Origin: JBEKYD01 sp049509915
Lineage (GTDB): Bacteria; Acidobacteriota; Terriglobia; Bryobacterales; Bryobacteraceae
Length of the DNA stretch: 25,365 nt
Reading direction: 5' to 3'
NCBI GenBank assembly: GCA_049509915.1
Contig: JBEKZL010000118.1
Location: forward strand, 1-25,365
A program made the translations under genes and the position numbers. The notes beneath the pieces were generated by a model. That model worked only from the letters and a program-made list of their open reading frames with translations. It made no database searches and was not told where the DNA came from. Below are positions 13,860 through 21,219 of this stretch, in pieces (position 1 is the first letter of the stretch; each line of letters opens with the position of its first letter).

Positions 13860-14067
13860 CTCTATTGGCCTATTACGCAGTCCGCTTGGCGCGGGATGCA
13901 GTTTTGCTGGCTGCCCGCCCTGTCATGAAACCGAACACTTCCATCTCGAATTCGGACACCATTTCCCGGCTTGTCCCCAGCCGCGCCTTTTTGTGCCATG
14001 TTTTCTTCGACTTGCCAGTGGAAGTGGAGTTGCCCTTCAAGTTCGCTTCGCGGCGTATTCCTCTATT

Positions 14068-16008
14068 ATGGCGGCATCGTTGAAATACACTTGTTTGAGA
14101 AGCCTTGGTTGTCTCGTGGGTACATTGCTGGCGGCGGCGAGCGGCTTTGCCCAACCGGTGGCGCCCTCGGAGATCGAAATTCGCACCCCCGAGCCCCCGC
14201 CCGTGATCGGCCCGTTGATCCGGCCCTTCCATTTTGAAAGGCGCCAGGTTTCGCCCGCCCGCCTCACCAATTCCTATCGCCTGAACTCTCTTATCCATGG
14301 CGGTAGTCTCTATCTCACCGCCCAGGACGTCATCGCTCTCACCCTGGAGAACAACCTCGACATCGCCGTCCAGCGCTATGGACCCTACATGGCGCGGGAA
14401 GCCCTGCGGCGCGCCGAAGGCGGCGGCCTGCTGCGCCAGGACGTCGTCACTCCGATCGCTCCCGGACCGGTCAGCGTCAGCCCCATCGGCGTCAGCGGCA
14501 ATACCTCCGGCCTGGCTTCGGGAACCGGTCTCAGCGCCGCCGCCTTCCTCACCGGCTACGGGCCCAATCCGCCCAACCTCGACCCCAGCATCGGCGTCTA
14601 CATGCAATTCGGCCACAGCACCATTCCCGAAACTAACCTCACTTACTACTCCACCACGGCCCTGGTGAACGTCTATCGCTTCTACCAGGTTTATTACAAC
14701 CAACAGTTCATCACCGGAACGTCGATCGGCGCTTCTTACTGGACCCAGCGCAGCGACGTCAACAGCCCGAACAATACCTTGAATCCCAACATCACCGGCG
14801 ATATCGATTTCAATGTCACCCAGTCCTTGCTGCAGGGCCTCAGCCGCGCCGTCAACAATCGCAATATCAGGGTCGCCAGGAACAACATCAAAGTCACCAA
14901 CCTGAACCTGAAGCTTCAGTTGGTTACCACCGTTACCGCCGTGCTGAACCTGTATTGGGACCTGGTCAGTTTCAACGACGACGTGCGCATCAAGCAACAA
15001 GCCCTGGCCACCGCGCAGAAACTGCTCGCGGACAACAAGGAAAAAGTGGATGCCGGCGCGCTGCCGGCGGTCGAAATTACCCGCGCCGCCGCCCAGGTCT
15101 CCGCCAGCCAGGAAGCTCTGCTGATTTCCCAGACCAACCTGGCGCAGCAGGAAACCGTGCTCAAGAACGCGCTCAGCCGCACCGGTGTCGAAAACGCCGG
15201 CTTCGACGCCGTTCACGTGGTGCCGCTCGACCATATCCAGATCCCCACGGCCGAAGCGATTCAGCCGGTGCAGGACTTGGTCCAAACGGCTCTCGAAAAT
15301 CGCCCCGAACTGGAGCAAAGCCGCATCAGCCTGGAAAGCAGCAAAATCAATCTCCAGGGCACCCGGAACAGCCTTCTGCCCAGCCTCAGCGTCTTTGCCG
15401 ACATCAACAACCAGGGCTTGGCCGGCCCCTACAATCCGCAATACAACAGTTGCTGCGGTCCGGCGGGGTCGATCTTCGTCGGTGGCATGGGTTCGGTCCT
15501 GGAACAGGAGTTTCGCCGCAATTTTCCCAATTACTCGGCCGGCTTCTCCCTCAGCATCCCGCTGCGAAACCGCGCCGCCCAGGCCGATTACGCCATGGAT
15601 CAATTGAAGCTCCGCCAGCAGGAGCTGCAGTTGCAGCGAACCGTCAACCAGATCCGCGTGGAAGTGAAGAATGCCGTGGTCGGGCTCGAGCAGGCCCGGC
15701 TTCGCTACGATACCGCCGTGGATACGCGCAAGCTCGCCGAGCAGAGCCTGGACGCCGAGCAGAAGCGGTTTCAATACGGAGCCACCGGCGCCGACGTCAC
15801 CACCGTCATCATGGCGCAGCAGGAGGTCGCCAACGATCGGAGCGCCGAAATCCAGGCGCTGGCCGCGTACTCCCACGCCAGAATCGATCTCGACGTCGCC
15901 CTCGGCCGCACCCTCGACGTGAACCACATCAAAATCGACGAAGCTTATTCCGGCCACGTGGAGCGCCAGTCCGCGCTGCCCAACGATCTTCCCGGGGAGA
16001 GGAGATAG
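14068..16008 (+). CDS. TolC-family outer membrane efflux protein, first of tandem pair
   Basis: A 646-residue TolC-superfamily channel protein. The start at 14068 gives M-A-A-S-L-K-Y-T-C-L-R-S-L-G-C-L-V-G-T-L-L-A-A-A-S-G-F-A-Q, a signal peptide; a longer frame from 13993 is not supported. The OEP repeats are recognisable: I-A-L-T-L-E-N-N-L-D-I-A-V-Q-R-Y near the start, V-L-N-L-Y-W-D-L-V-S-F with a long coiled-coil segment, A-L-E-N-R-P-E-L-E-Q-S at the start of the second repeat, then V-K-N-A-V-V-G-L-E-Q-A-R. It is longer than classical TolC (about 430-490 residues) because of an extra 200 or so residues at the N-terminal side. Such proteins form the outer-membrane duct of tripartite efflux or type I secretion. 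No periplasmic adaptor or inner pump gene is in view. The stop lies 3 nt before the second paralogue's ATG. Confidence 0.88.
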   Translation: MAASLKYTCLRSLGCLVGTLLAAASGFAQPVAPSEIEIRTPEPPPVIGPLIRPFHFERRQVSPARLTNSYRLNSLIHGGSLYLTAQDVIALTLENNLDIAVQRYGPYMAREALRRAEGGGLLRQDVVTPIAPGPVSVSPIGVSGNTSGLASGTGLSAAAFLTGYGPNPPNLDPSIGVYMQFGHSTIPETNLTYYSTTALVNVYRFYQVYYNQQFITGTSIGASYWTQRSDVNSPNNTLNPNITGDIDFNVTQSLLQGLSRAVNNRNIRVARNNIKVTNLNLKLQLVTTVTAVLNLYWDLVSFNDDVRIKQQALATAQKLLADNKEKVDAGALPAVEITRAAAQVSASQEALLISQTNLAQQETVLKNALSRTGVENAGFDAVHVVPLDHIQIPTAEAIQPVQDLVQTALENRPELEQSRISLESSKINLQGTRNSLLPSLSVFADINNQGLAGPYNPQYNSCCGPAGSIFVGGMGSVLEQEFRRNFPNYSAGFSLSIPLRNRAAQADYAMDQLKLRQQELQLQRTVNQIRVEVKNAVVGLEQARLRYDTAVDTRKLAEQSLDAEQKRFQYGATGADVTTVIMAQQEVANDRSAEIQALAAYSHARIDLDVALGRTLDVNHIKIDEAYSGHVERQSALPNDLPGERR

Positions 16009-16011
16009 CCG

Positions 16012-18030
16012 ATGTTGGGAACTCTTCCATCGCTTGACCCAAGGCTTGTGGAGCTTCGTGGGGCGGACCCCCTGGTCCGCGCGGGACGCCCTCGACCCGC
16101 TTTTGTCCCGCGGAATCGGATCTCGCTCCCAGCCGGTGCGCGACCACGAATTATCCTGGCTTGCCTCTGCGCCGCGTCCCTCGCCGCGCAGCAAATGCCG
16201 CTGGTCGAAAAGCCCCAGGCGCCGATTGGCTATCGTTCCTACCTGGGGACCTCCGTTCCAGCCACCAGCCTCGCCAATTCCAGCCGGCTTTATCGCCTGC
16301 TCCACGCCGGCTCTCTCTATCTGACCGTTCAGGATGCCATCGCCCTGGCTATCGAGAACAACCTCAACCTGGAATCCGCGCGCTACAACATTCCCAGCGC
16401 CGATTGGGCCGTGCAGCGCATGGCCGCCGGTGGAACCCCGCGCGGCGTTTCCGGCGGTGCCGCCTCGGTAAATCCGGTGGACCCCGGTGTCGGCGTGCTC
16501 GGTTCCACCACGTCGGGCGGCGTGAACACGGGCAACGGCGGCGCCGGGTCGGTCGGAGGCACCGGCTCCGGCAGCGCCAGCATTCAGCAGATCGGCAGCA
16601 CGGTGGTGAATTTCGACCCTTCCTTGACCAATACCACCACCTTCGCCCATTACACGACGCCGGAGGTCAACCAGGCCTTGAGCCAAACCTCGGCGCTGGT
16701 CGACACGGAACGTATTTATAGCACCCAATTGCAGCAGGCATTCGACACCGGTGGCGCGGTCCAATTTCGCGACTACGAATATTATCAGAAGGAAAACTCC
16801 CCCGGCGATCTGGTCAACCCGGTGGCGGCGCCGTATATGCGGCTGCTGTTCTATCAGCCGCTGTTCCAGGGCGGCGGCCGCGCCTTCAACCTGCACAACA
16901 TCCGCATCGCCGAGAACGGCAGGTCCGCGGCCCGCCAGGCGTTTCGCGCCGAGCTCCTGAACCTGGTAGCCAGCGTGCTCACCGCCTATTGGGACGTGGT
17001 GACCGCCGACGCGGAGCTCGCCGCCCGCCAGCGCGCCGCCGACGCTACCCAGAAATTCTTCACCGACACGCAAAAGGAAATCGCGGCCGGAGCGCTGCCC
17101 CGGGTGGAAGAGCCCCGCGCCGCCGCCGAGGCCGCAAACCGCCGCCAGGACCTGACGCTGGCCCGCATCGCCGTCCAGCAGCGCGAAAGCGCCCTCAAGC
17201 AATTGGTAGTGCGGCGCGACGAGCCGGCTATCGACTCCGCTTCCATCATCCCCTTGGACCATATCGTGGTTCCCGATTCCGACGATTTGCCCGGTCTCAC
17301 GACGCTCGTCTCCGGCGCCATGCGCGACCGGCCCGATGTGGCGTTGTCCAAAATCAACGACGAAAACGCGGCCATCAATACCATCGGCACCATCAACGGC
17401 CTGCTGCCCACCATGCTTGCTTTCGGCTATTTCATGAACCGCGGCGTCGCCGGTACGGTAGTAAACCCGGCCGGCGATGCCGCTGCGTCCTTTGCCGGCG
17501 GATATGGAACCGCGCTGGGACAGATCGCCCGCCGCGACTACCCCACCGAAGCCGCCGGAGTGTCGCTTTCGAGCCTGCCGATACATAACCGCGTGGCCCA
17601 GGGCGATTACGCCTTCGAGCAACTGCAGTTGCGGCAATCCGAAATCTCCGGCCAGAAAGACGAAAACGCCATCGCCGTCGGCGTCTCCAACCAGATGATC
17701 GCGCTGCGCCAGGCGCGGGCGCGATACAACACCGCCGTCAACACCCGCAAGCTGCAGGAGCAGCTCCTCGCCTACGAACGCGAAAAGTTCACTTACGGCA
17801 CTTCCACTCTCAGCCATCTCATCGTCGACCAGCGTGCCCTGGCCGCGGCCGAAATTACCGAAGTCACCGCTCTCGCCGATTACGCCCACGCCCGCGTCTC
17901 ACTCGATCAGGTCCTGGGACAAACTCTGCGGAACAACGGCGTGACACTCGAGGAGGGCCTGAACGGCCAGGTTGTCCGCCAATCCCAACTGCCCGATCTG
18001 ATTGCACCCGCCAGGCCGGCCGATCGCTAA
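16012..18030 (+). CDS. TolC-family outer membrane efflux protein, second of tandem pair, repeat-derived N-terminus
   Basis: A frame of 672 residues homologous to the preceding gene: L-H-A-G-S-L-Y-L-T-V-Q-D-A-I-A-L-A-I-E-N-N-L corresponds to L-I-H-G-G-S-L-Y-L-T-A-Q-D-V-I-A-L-T-L-E-N-N-L, and V-L-T-A-Y-W-D-V-V-T-A-D starts the coiled coil. The ATG at 16012 has GGAGAGGAGA upstream and follows the previous stop by 3 nt, so the two are one operon. A signal-peptide-like core (I-I-L-A-C-L-C-A-A-S-L-A-A-Q-Q) appears only about 46 residues in. The intervening residues are encoded partly by a palindromic repeat at 16058-16080. No ATG, GTG or TTG lies between the repeat and the hydrophobic core. Either the extension is real and tolerated, or export of this copy is impaired. 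A Gly/Ser-rich loop (about 145-190) is a further insertion. Confidence 0.82.
   Translation: MLGTLPSLDPRLVELRGADPLVRAGRPRPAFVPRNRISLPAGARPRIILACLCAASLAAQQMPLVEKPQAPIGYRSYLGTSVPATSLANSSRLYRLLHAGSLYLTVQDAIALAIENNLNLESARYNIPSADWAVQRMAAGGTPRGVSGGAASVNPVDPGVGVLGSTTSGGVNTGNGGAGSVGGTGSGSASIQQIGSTVVNFDPSLTNTTTFAHYTTPEVNQALSQTSALVDTERIYSTQLQQAFDTGGAVQFRDYEYYQKENSPGDLVNPVAAPYMRLLFYQPLFQGGGRAFNLHNIRIAENGRSAARQAFRAELLNLVASVLTAYWDVVTADAELAARQRAADATQKFFTDTQKEIAAGALPRVEEPRAAAEAANRRQDLTLARIAVQQRESALKQLVVRRDEPAIDSASIIPLDHIVVPDSDDLPGLTTLVSGAMRDRPDVALSKINDENAAINTIGTINGLLPTMLAFGYFMNRGVAGTVVNPAGDAAASFAGGYGTALGQIARRDYPTEAAGVSLSSLPIHNRVAQGDYAFEQLQLRQSEISGQKDENAIAVGVSNQMIALRQARARYNTAVNTRKLQEQLLAYEREKFTYGTSTLSHLIVDQRALAAAEITEVTALADYAHARVSLDQVLGQTLRNNGVTLEEGLNGQVVRQSQLPDLIAPARPADR
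16058..16080. repeat. Palindromic repeat inside the 5' end of the second TolC gene
   Basis: GTGGGGCGGACC-ccct-GGTCCGC contains a perfect 7-bp stem (16063-16069 with 16074-16080). It has the same flank as the intergenic palindromes at 8281, 11466, 19465 and 21149, yet here it sits between the ATG and the apparent signal peptide of a gene. Confidence 0.65.
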
Positions 18031-18281
18031 CAGGCGCCGCCAACAGGTCCTAGTCAATACTGATCCTTTCAGTAATTACTAAGCGTACTGTAATAGCTTC
18101 TTTTTTCAGGGCATAAGGAAATATTATTCTTAGTGGCTCCAAAAGAGTCGAGCCGGTGTATACTTCGTCCTGCGGGTTACATGAAATGCAACCCCGACTT
18201 AGGCCCATCGAGCGCCGTCTAAGGCGTGAAATTTCGGTTGACTCTAACGACAGCGGGAAGAGTCAACGAAGAGGTGACACC
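18031..18281. promoter_or_regulatory. AT-richer leader region with palindrome, TATACT box and 5' hairpin
   Basis: This 251-nt gap is visibly poorer in GC than its surroundings. AGTAATTACT at 18071-18080 is a perfect 10-bp palindrome. TATACT at 18159-18164 is a good -10 hexamer, though no fitting -35 was seen. GTTGACTC (18237-18244) and GAGTCAAC (18260-18267) form a perfect 8-bp stem with a 15-nt loop, directly followed by AAGAGGTG as ribosome binding site and the ATG at 18282. A transcript from the TATACT box would have a leader of about 110 nt carrying this hairpin. Confidence 0.45.
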
Positions 18282-19283
18282 ATGAAAGAACTCACAATCA
18301 CACTATCGCGGATAACGTTGCGTCGTTTCTGCATCGTCTTGGCCCTGGTACTCCTCATCATCGGTACCGCCGCTACATCTAAGGCTCAAGGCACAATCGT
18401 CTACAACAACATCCCCAGCGCATTTCCGGTTAGCTTTCCACTTAACATCTTCGGCCTAAACCAGACCTCAATTCCACTGAACGTCTTCAGCCAAGGCGTC
18501 GAGGCCTATGCTTTTACCGCACTCGGCGATGGCTTAACCCTTGCCGGGAGAACGGGCGGCACGCTCGACAGGGTGACGGTAGTCTTGTCATCCTGGGCAT
18601 GTCAGAACGGGAGCTTTCAATACGGTCCCGGACCGGATGCCTGCGTCACCACCCCGGGCGCCACATACTCTATGCCAGTCACGGTCAGCGTCTATTCGGT
18701 CAACAGTTCGGGAACATCGTTGGAGGGCGTTAGCCCCTCGCCAGCCCCAGAAACGTTGCTCGCGACGGCCACCGAGAGCTTCAATATGCCGTATCGGCCT
18801 TCTTCCAATTTCACTGATTGTCCAGCGACGGCCTCAGTGTCTGGCGGTTACTACGAATGGTATAACGCCCAGACACAGACTTGCCAGGACGGCATTGATT
18901 TCGCAATCACGTTCGATCTATCGTCGAAAAACGTCAAGCTCCCGAGCGAGATCATCGTAGCTTTTAGTTACAATACCAGCGACTACGGAGCGGTTCCGTA
19001 CGGCGATGGCACGTCCTGCCATGCAACAATTCAAGGGTGCTTTTACGACTCGCTGAACATTTCCGGCGGGTTCGGCGCAGCCGCGTACCCCGGACCGATA
19101 GTTGCCCCAAGTGTCGGTTCTGTTCTAAATGTGAACGGCATCTTTACGGAATTCCCAGTGGCGGACAAAGCCCAGTGTGGTACGGGCACGGCCGCAAAAA
19201 ACACATTGGCGCTTGACGCCAGCCCCGGATGTTACACAGGCAATCACCCGATGATTCAGGTCACAACGAAATCATCGTTCTAG
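18282..19283 (+). CDS. Exported protein of unknown function, lower GC
   Basis: A 333-residue protein. The start at 18282 is fixed by AAGAGGTG about 6 nt upstream and by the signal peptide M-K-E-L-T-I-T-L-S-R-I-T-L-R-R-F followed by C-I-V-L-A-L-V-L-L-I-I-G and a cleavage region near T-S-K-A-Q-G. The mature part is rich in Ser, Thr, Asn, Pro and Gly, with a predicted all-beta character. Paired cysteines (W-A-C-Q-N-G with D-A-C-V-T; D-C-P-A-T with T-C-Q-D-G; S-C-H-A-T with G-C-F-Y-D) suggest disulphides. There is a beta-sandwich-like segment T-L-D-R-V-T-V-V-L-S-S-W. I see no enzyme motif and no PEP-CTERM tail. Codon use is less GC3-rich than in its neighbours, so recent acquisition or relaxed selection is possible. 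It resembles secreted adhesin-like or sorted surface proteins only in a general way. Confidence 0.75.
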   Translation: MKELTITLSRITLRRFCIVLALVLLIIGTAATSKAQGTIVYNNIPSAFPVSFPLNIFGLNQTSIPLNVFSQGVEAYAFTALGDGLTLAGRTGGTLDRVTVVLSSWACQNGSFQYGPGPDACVTTPGATYSMPVTVSVYSVNSSGTSLEGVSPSPAPETLLATATESFNMPYRPSSNFTDCPATASVSGGYYEWYNAQTQTCQDGIDFAITFDLSSKNVKLPSEIIVAFSYNTSDYGAVPYGDGTSCHATIQGCFYDSLNISGGFGAAAYPGPIVAPSVGSVLNVNGIFTEFPVADKAQCGTGTAAKNTLALDASPGCYTGNHPMIQVTTKSSF

Positions 19284-19306
19284 ACCAGGCGGCGACAGCG
19301 CCGCGG

Positions 19307-19342
19307 CGGCTCGAAGGACCGGAAACAGCGTCCTTTGAGCCG
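19307..19342 (+). terminator. Hairpin downstream of the exported-protein gene
   Basis: CGGCTCGAAGGAC (19307-19319) pairs with GTCCTTTGAGCCG (19330-19342) at 12 of 13 positions around a 10-nt loop, starting 24 nt after the stop codon. There is no T-run after it, so it may stabilise the 3' end rather than terminate transcription. Confidence 0.4.
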
Positions 19343-19464
19343 TCGACCCTCCGGTTTCAGTTCCCCCGGCCGCAGCCGCTCCTTTGAACGCGCTCTCAGT
19401 CAAAAACATCGGCGACAAGATCGCCGGCGCTACGCCGGCACGGGACGCCGGCTGGAAAGCCGAA

Positions 19465-19502
19465 GTGGGGCAGGCGGCACCGCCGCGGAACCGCCTGCCC
19501 CA
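19465..19502. repeat. Long palindromic repeat GTGGGGCAGGCGG ... CCGCCTGCCCCAC
   Basis: The arms 19465-19477 and 19490-19502 are perfect 13-nt reverse complements around a 12-nt spacer that is itself GC-rich. The right part (CCGCCTGCCCCACCATCG) is also found at 2781-2797, after the first palindrome upstream of the GH28 gene. Confidence 0.75.
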
Positions 19503-19640
19503 CCATCGGGAACCCGTTGCAATCGGCAACGGCCGCCCCTTGACAGTCGCGACTCCGACCTGCAGCTTTGAGCCGCTCGGATTCGAGTGGCCGCCGGGCC
19601 TTTCGAACAGTGCTAATCTCAATTGCATAAGGGAGGAATA

Positions 19641-19697
19641 ATGGCCAAAGACAGAAGCCCGAAGAAGGAAGTCAAGAAACCAAAGAAGAAAAAGTAG
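19641..19697 (+). CDS. 18-residue lysine-rich small protein
   Basis: The ORF encodes MAKDRSPKKEVKKPKKKK (10 of 18 residues Lys, plus one Arg). It has one of the best ribosome binding sites in the window: GGGAGG five nt before ATG. The gap upstream is repeat-rich and the stop is followed at once by a strong GC hairpin, so it has the layout of a complete small transcription unit. A highly basic peptide of this type could bind nucleic acid or ribosomes, but no function can be assigned. It might alternatively be a leader peptide for the downstream thiC, 62 nt away, because the hairpin lies between them. Confidence 0.55.
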   Translation: MAKDRSPKKEVKKPKKKK

Positions 19698-19703
19698 TCC
19701 CGG

Positions 19704-19722
19704 GGGCTGGGAATCCCAGCCC
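19704..19722 (+). terminator. GC hairpin between the small ORF and thiC
   Basis: GGGCTGGGA (19704-19712) and TCCCAGCCC (19714-19722) are perfect reverse complements; realistically a 7-bp stem closes a 5-nt loop. A T-containing but broken tract (TTCAAGCTTTTCCAGTTT) follows. It could terminate the small ORF transcript or attenuate thiC. Confidence 0.5.
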
Positions 19723-19759
19723 TTCAAGCTTTTCCAGTTTACACTTTCAGGAGTCACTA

Positions 19760-21145
19760 ATGCGCACCGATTGGGTAGCCAAGCGCCGGGACGATCCCGT
19801 TCGCACTCAGATGCACTATGCCCGCAAGGGCGTGGTTACCGAGGAAATCGAATACGTTGCCCGCCGCGAGCACATTTCCGCGGAGCTGGTACGCGACGAA
19901 GTTGCTCGCGGCCGCATGATCATCCCGGCCAACGTCAATCACCGCAACCTGGAGCCGATGGCCATCGGCGTGGCGTCCACCTGCAAGATCAACGCCAACA
20001 TCGGCAATTCGGCCGTGACCTCGGATATTCAGGGCGAGCTCGAAAAGCTCCAGTACTCGGTGAAATACGGCGCCGATACGGTGATGGACCTTTCCACTGG
20101 CGGCGACATTCCCGCAATCCGCAAAGCCATCATCGCCGCCTCGCCGGTGCCCATCGGCACGGTGCCCATCTATGAAGCGCTGTCACGCGTCCGCCGCGTG
20201 GAGGATCTGAGCGCGCGCGTGATGCTGGACGTGATCGAAGAGCAGGCCGAACAGGGTGTGGACTATATGACCATCCACGCCGGCGTGCTGGTGCAGCACA
20301 TTCCGCTGGCCGCCCGCCGGGTGACCGGCATCGTCAGCCGCGGCGGCTCCATTCTGGCCGAGTGGATGGTGAAAAACCACCGCCAGAATATGCTCTACGA
20401 GTGCTTCGAGGATATCTGCAAGATCTTCCAAAAGCACGACGTGAGCTTTTCCCTCGGCGACGGTTTGCGGCCAGGCAGCATCGCCGATGCCAGCGACGAA
20501 GCCCAGTTCGCCGAATTGAAAACTTTGGGCGAGCTCACCCGCAAGGCCTGGGAATACGACGTTCAAGTGATGATCGAAGGCCCCGGGCACATTCCCATGG
20601 ACCAGATCGAGATGCAGGTGGTGAAGGAAAAGGAGCTTTGCAACGAGGCCCCGTTCTATACCCTGGGGCCGCTGGTAACCGATATCGCTCCCGGCTACGA
20701 CCACATCACCTCCGCCATCGGCGCGGCCATGATCGGCTGGCACGGCGCTTCCATGCTCTGTTACGTGACCCCCAAGGAGCACCTCGGCCTGCCCAACCGC
20801 GAGGACGTCAAGGTCGGCATCATCGCCTACAAGATCGCCGCCCACGCGGCCGACCTCGCCCGCCACCGCCCCGGCGCCCGCGACCGCGACGACGCGCTTT
20901 CCCGCGCGCGCTACACCTTCGACTGGAACCGCCAGTTCGATCTTTCGCTCGATCCGGAAACGGCGCGCGCCATGCACGACGAAACCCTGCCGGAGGAGGG
21001 CTTCAAGGACGCGCACTTCTGCTCCATGTGCGGCCCGAAGTTCTGCTCCATGAACATCTCGGCCAAAGTGGAAACCTTCACCGCCGAGGATGCCGCCAGC
21101 GTGGTCGATGGGACCGCGGCGGAAAACCTGGTGGAACTGAAGTAG
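19760..21145 (+). CDS. thiC: Phosphomethylpyrimidine synthase
   Basis: A 461-residue ThiC, the radical-SAM enzyme that converts aminoimidazole ribotide to hydroxymethylpyrimidine phosphate in thiamine synthesis. Near-invariant segments are present: G-R-M-I-I-P-A-N-V-N-H at about 51-61, A-D-T-V-M-D-L-S-T-G-G-D-I, P-V-P-I-G-T-V-P-I-Y-E-A, the barrel motif M-I-E-G-P-G-H-I-P-M-D-Q-I and the C-terminal cluster motif C421-x2-C424-x4-C429 (C-S-M-C-G-P-K-F-C). The ATG at 19760 has AGGAG upstream. It is the shorter form lacking the roughly 100-residue N-terminal domain of the E. coli type. I saw no TPP riboswitch (THI element) in the 62 nt before it or in the preceding gap, which is unusual for thiC. 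Confidence 0.97.
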   Translation: MRTDWVAKRRDDPVRTQMHYARKGVVTEEIEYVARREHISAELVRDEVARGRMIIPANVNHRNLEPMAIGVASTCKINANIGNSAVTSDIQGELEKLQYSVKYGADTVMDLSTGGDIPAIRKAIIAASPVPIGTVPIYEALSRVRRVEDLSARVMLDVIEEQAEQGVDYMTIHAGVLVQHIPLAARRVTGIVSRGGSILAEWMVKNHRQNMLYECFEDICKIFQKHDVSFSLGDGLRPGSIADASDEAQFAELKTLGELTRKAWEYDVQVMIEGPGHIPMDQIEMQVVKEKELCNEAPFYTLGPLVTDIAPGYDHITSAIGAAMIGWHGASMLCYVTPKEHLGLPNREDVKVGIIAYKIAAHAADLARHRPGARDRDDALSRARYTFDWNRQFDLSLDPETARAMHDETLPEEGFKDAHFCSMCGPKFCSMNISAKVETFTAEDAASVVDGTAAENLVELK

Positions 21146-21148
21146 CGT

Positions 21149-21218
21149 GTGGGACAGGCCTCATGGCCTGTCCATATTCTGCAAATGCGCGGGAGACAGG
21201 CCAGGAGGCCTGTCCCAC
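21149..21218. repeat. Double palindrome (GTGGGACAGGCC family) between thiC and the maturation protease
   Basis: Two hairpins lie in tandem: GGACAGGCC-tcat-GGCCTGTCC (21152-21173) and GACAGGCC-agga-GGCCTGTC (21195-21214). The outer ends GTGGGACAGGCC (21149-21160) and GGCCTGTCCCAC (21207-21218) are also perfect 12-nt reverse complements, so the pair is itself palindromic, like a REPIN. It starts 3 nt after the thiC stop and ends 1 nt before the next ATG. Confidence 0.8.
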
Positions 21219-21219
21219 T

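Larger units (their letters stand above)
19284..19640. other. 357-nt repeat-rich gap
   Basis: This gap lies between the exported protein and the 18-residue ORF. It contains the hairpin at 19307-19342, several GCCGGC-type short palindromes around 19420-19455 and the long palindrome at 19465-19502. No longer gene is supported on either strand. TTGACA at 19540-19545 has no matching -10, and TAATCT at 19614-19619 lies 22 nt before the small ORF without a -35. Confidence 0.55.

Noticed and set aside
13873..17889. A continuous minus-strand open frame of more than 1,300 codons
   Set aside because: It lies antisense to both TolC genes. Its translation is Gly/Asp/Val/Gly-rich with no domain logic, as expected from the complement of strongly GC3-biased coding sequence. 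The plus-strand TolC proteins are clearly the real genes.
2769..21218. CRISPR-like array made by the recurring palindromes
   Set aside because: The copies are kilobases apart, with no regular spacer length and no cas genes; they fit REP-type elements instead.
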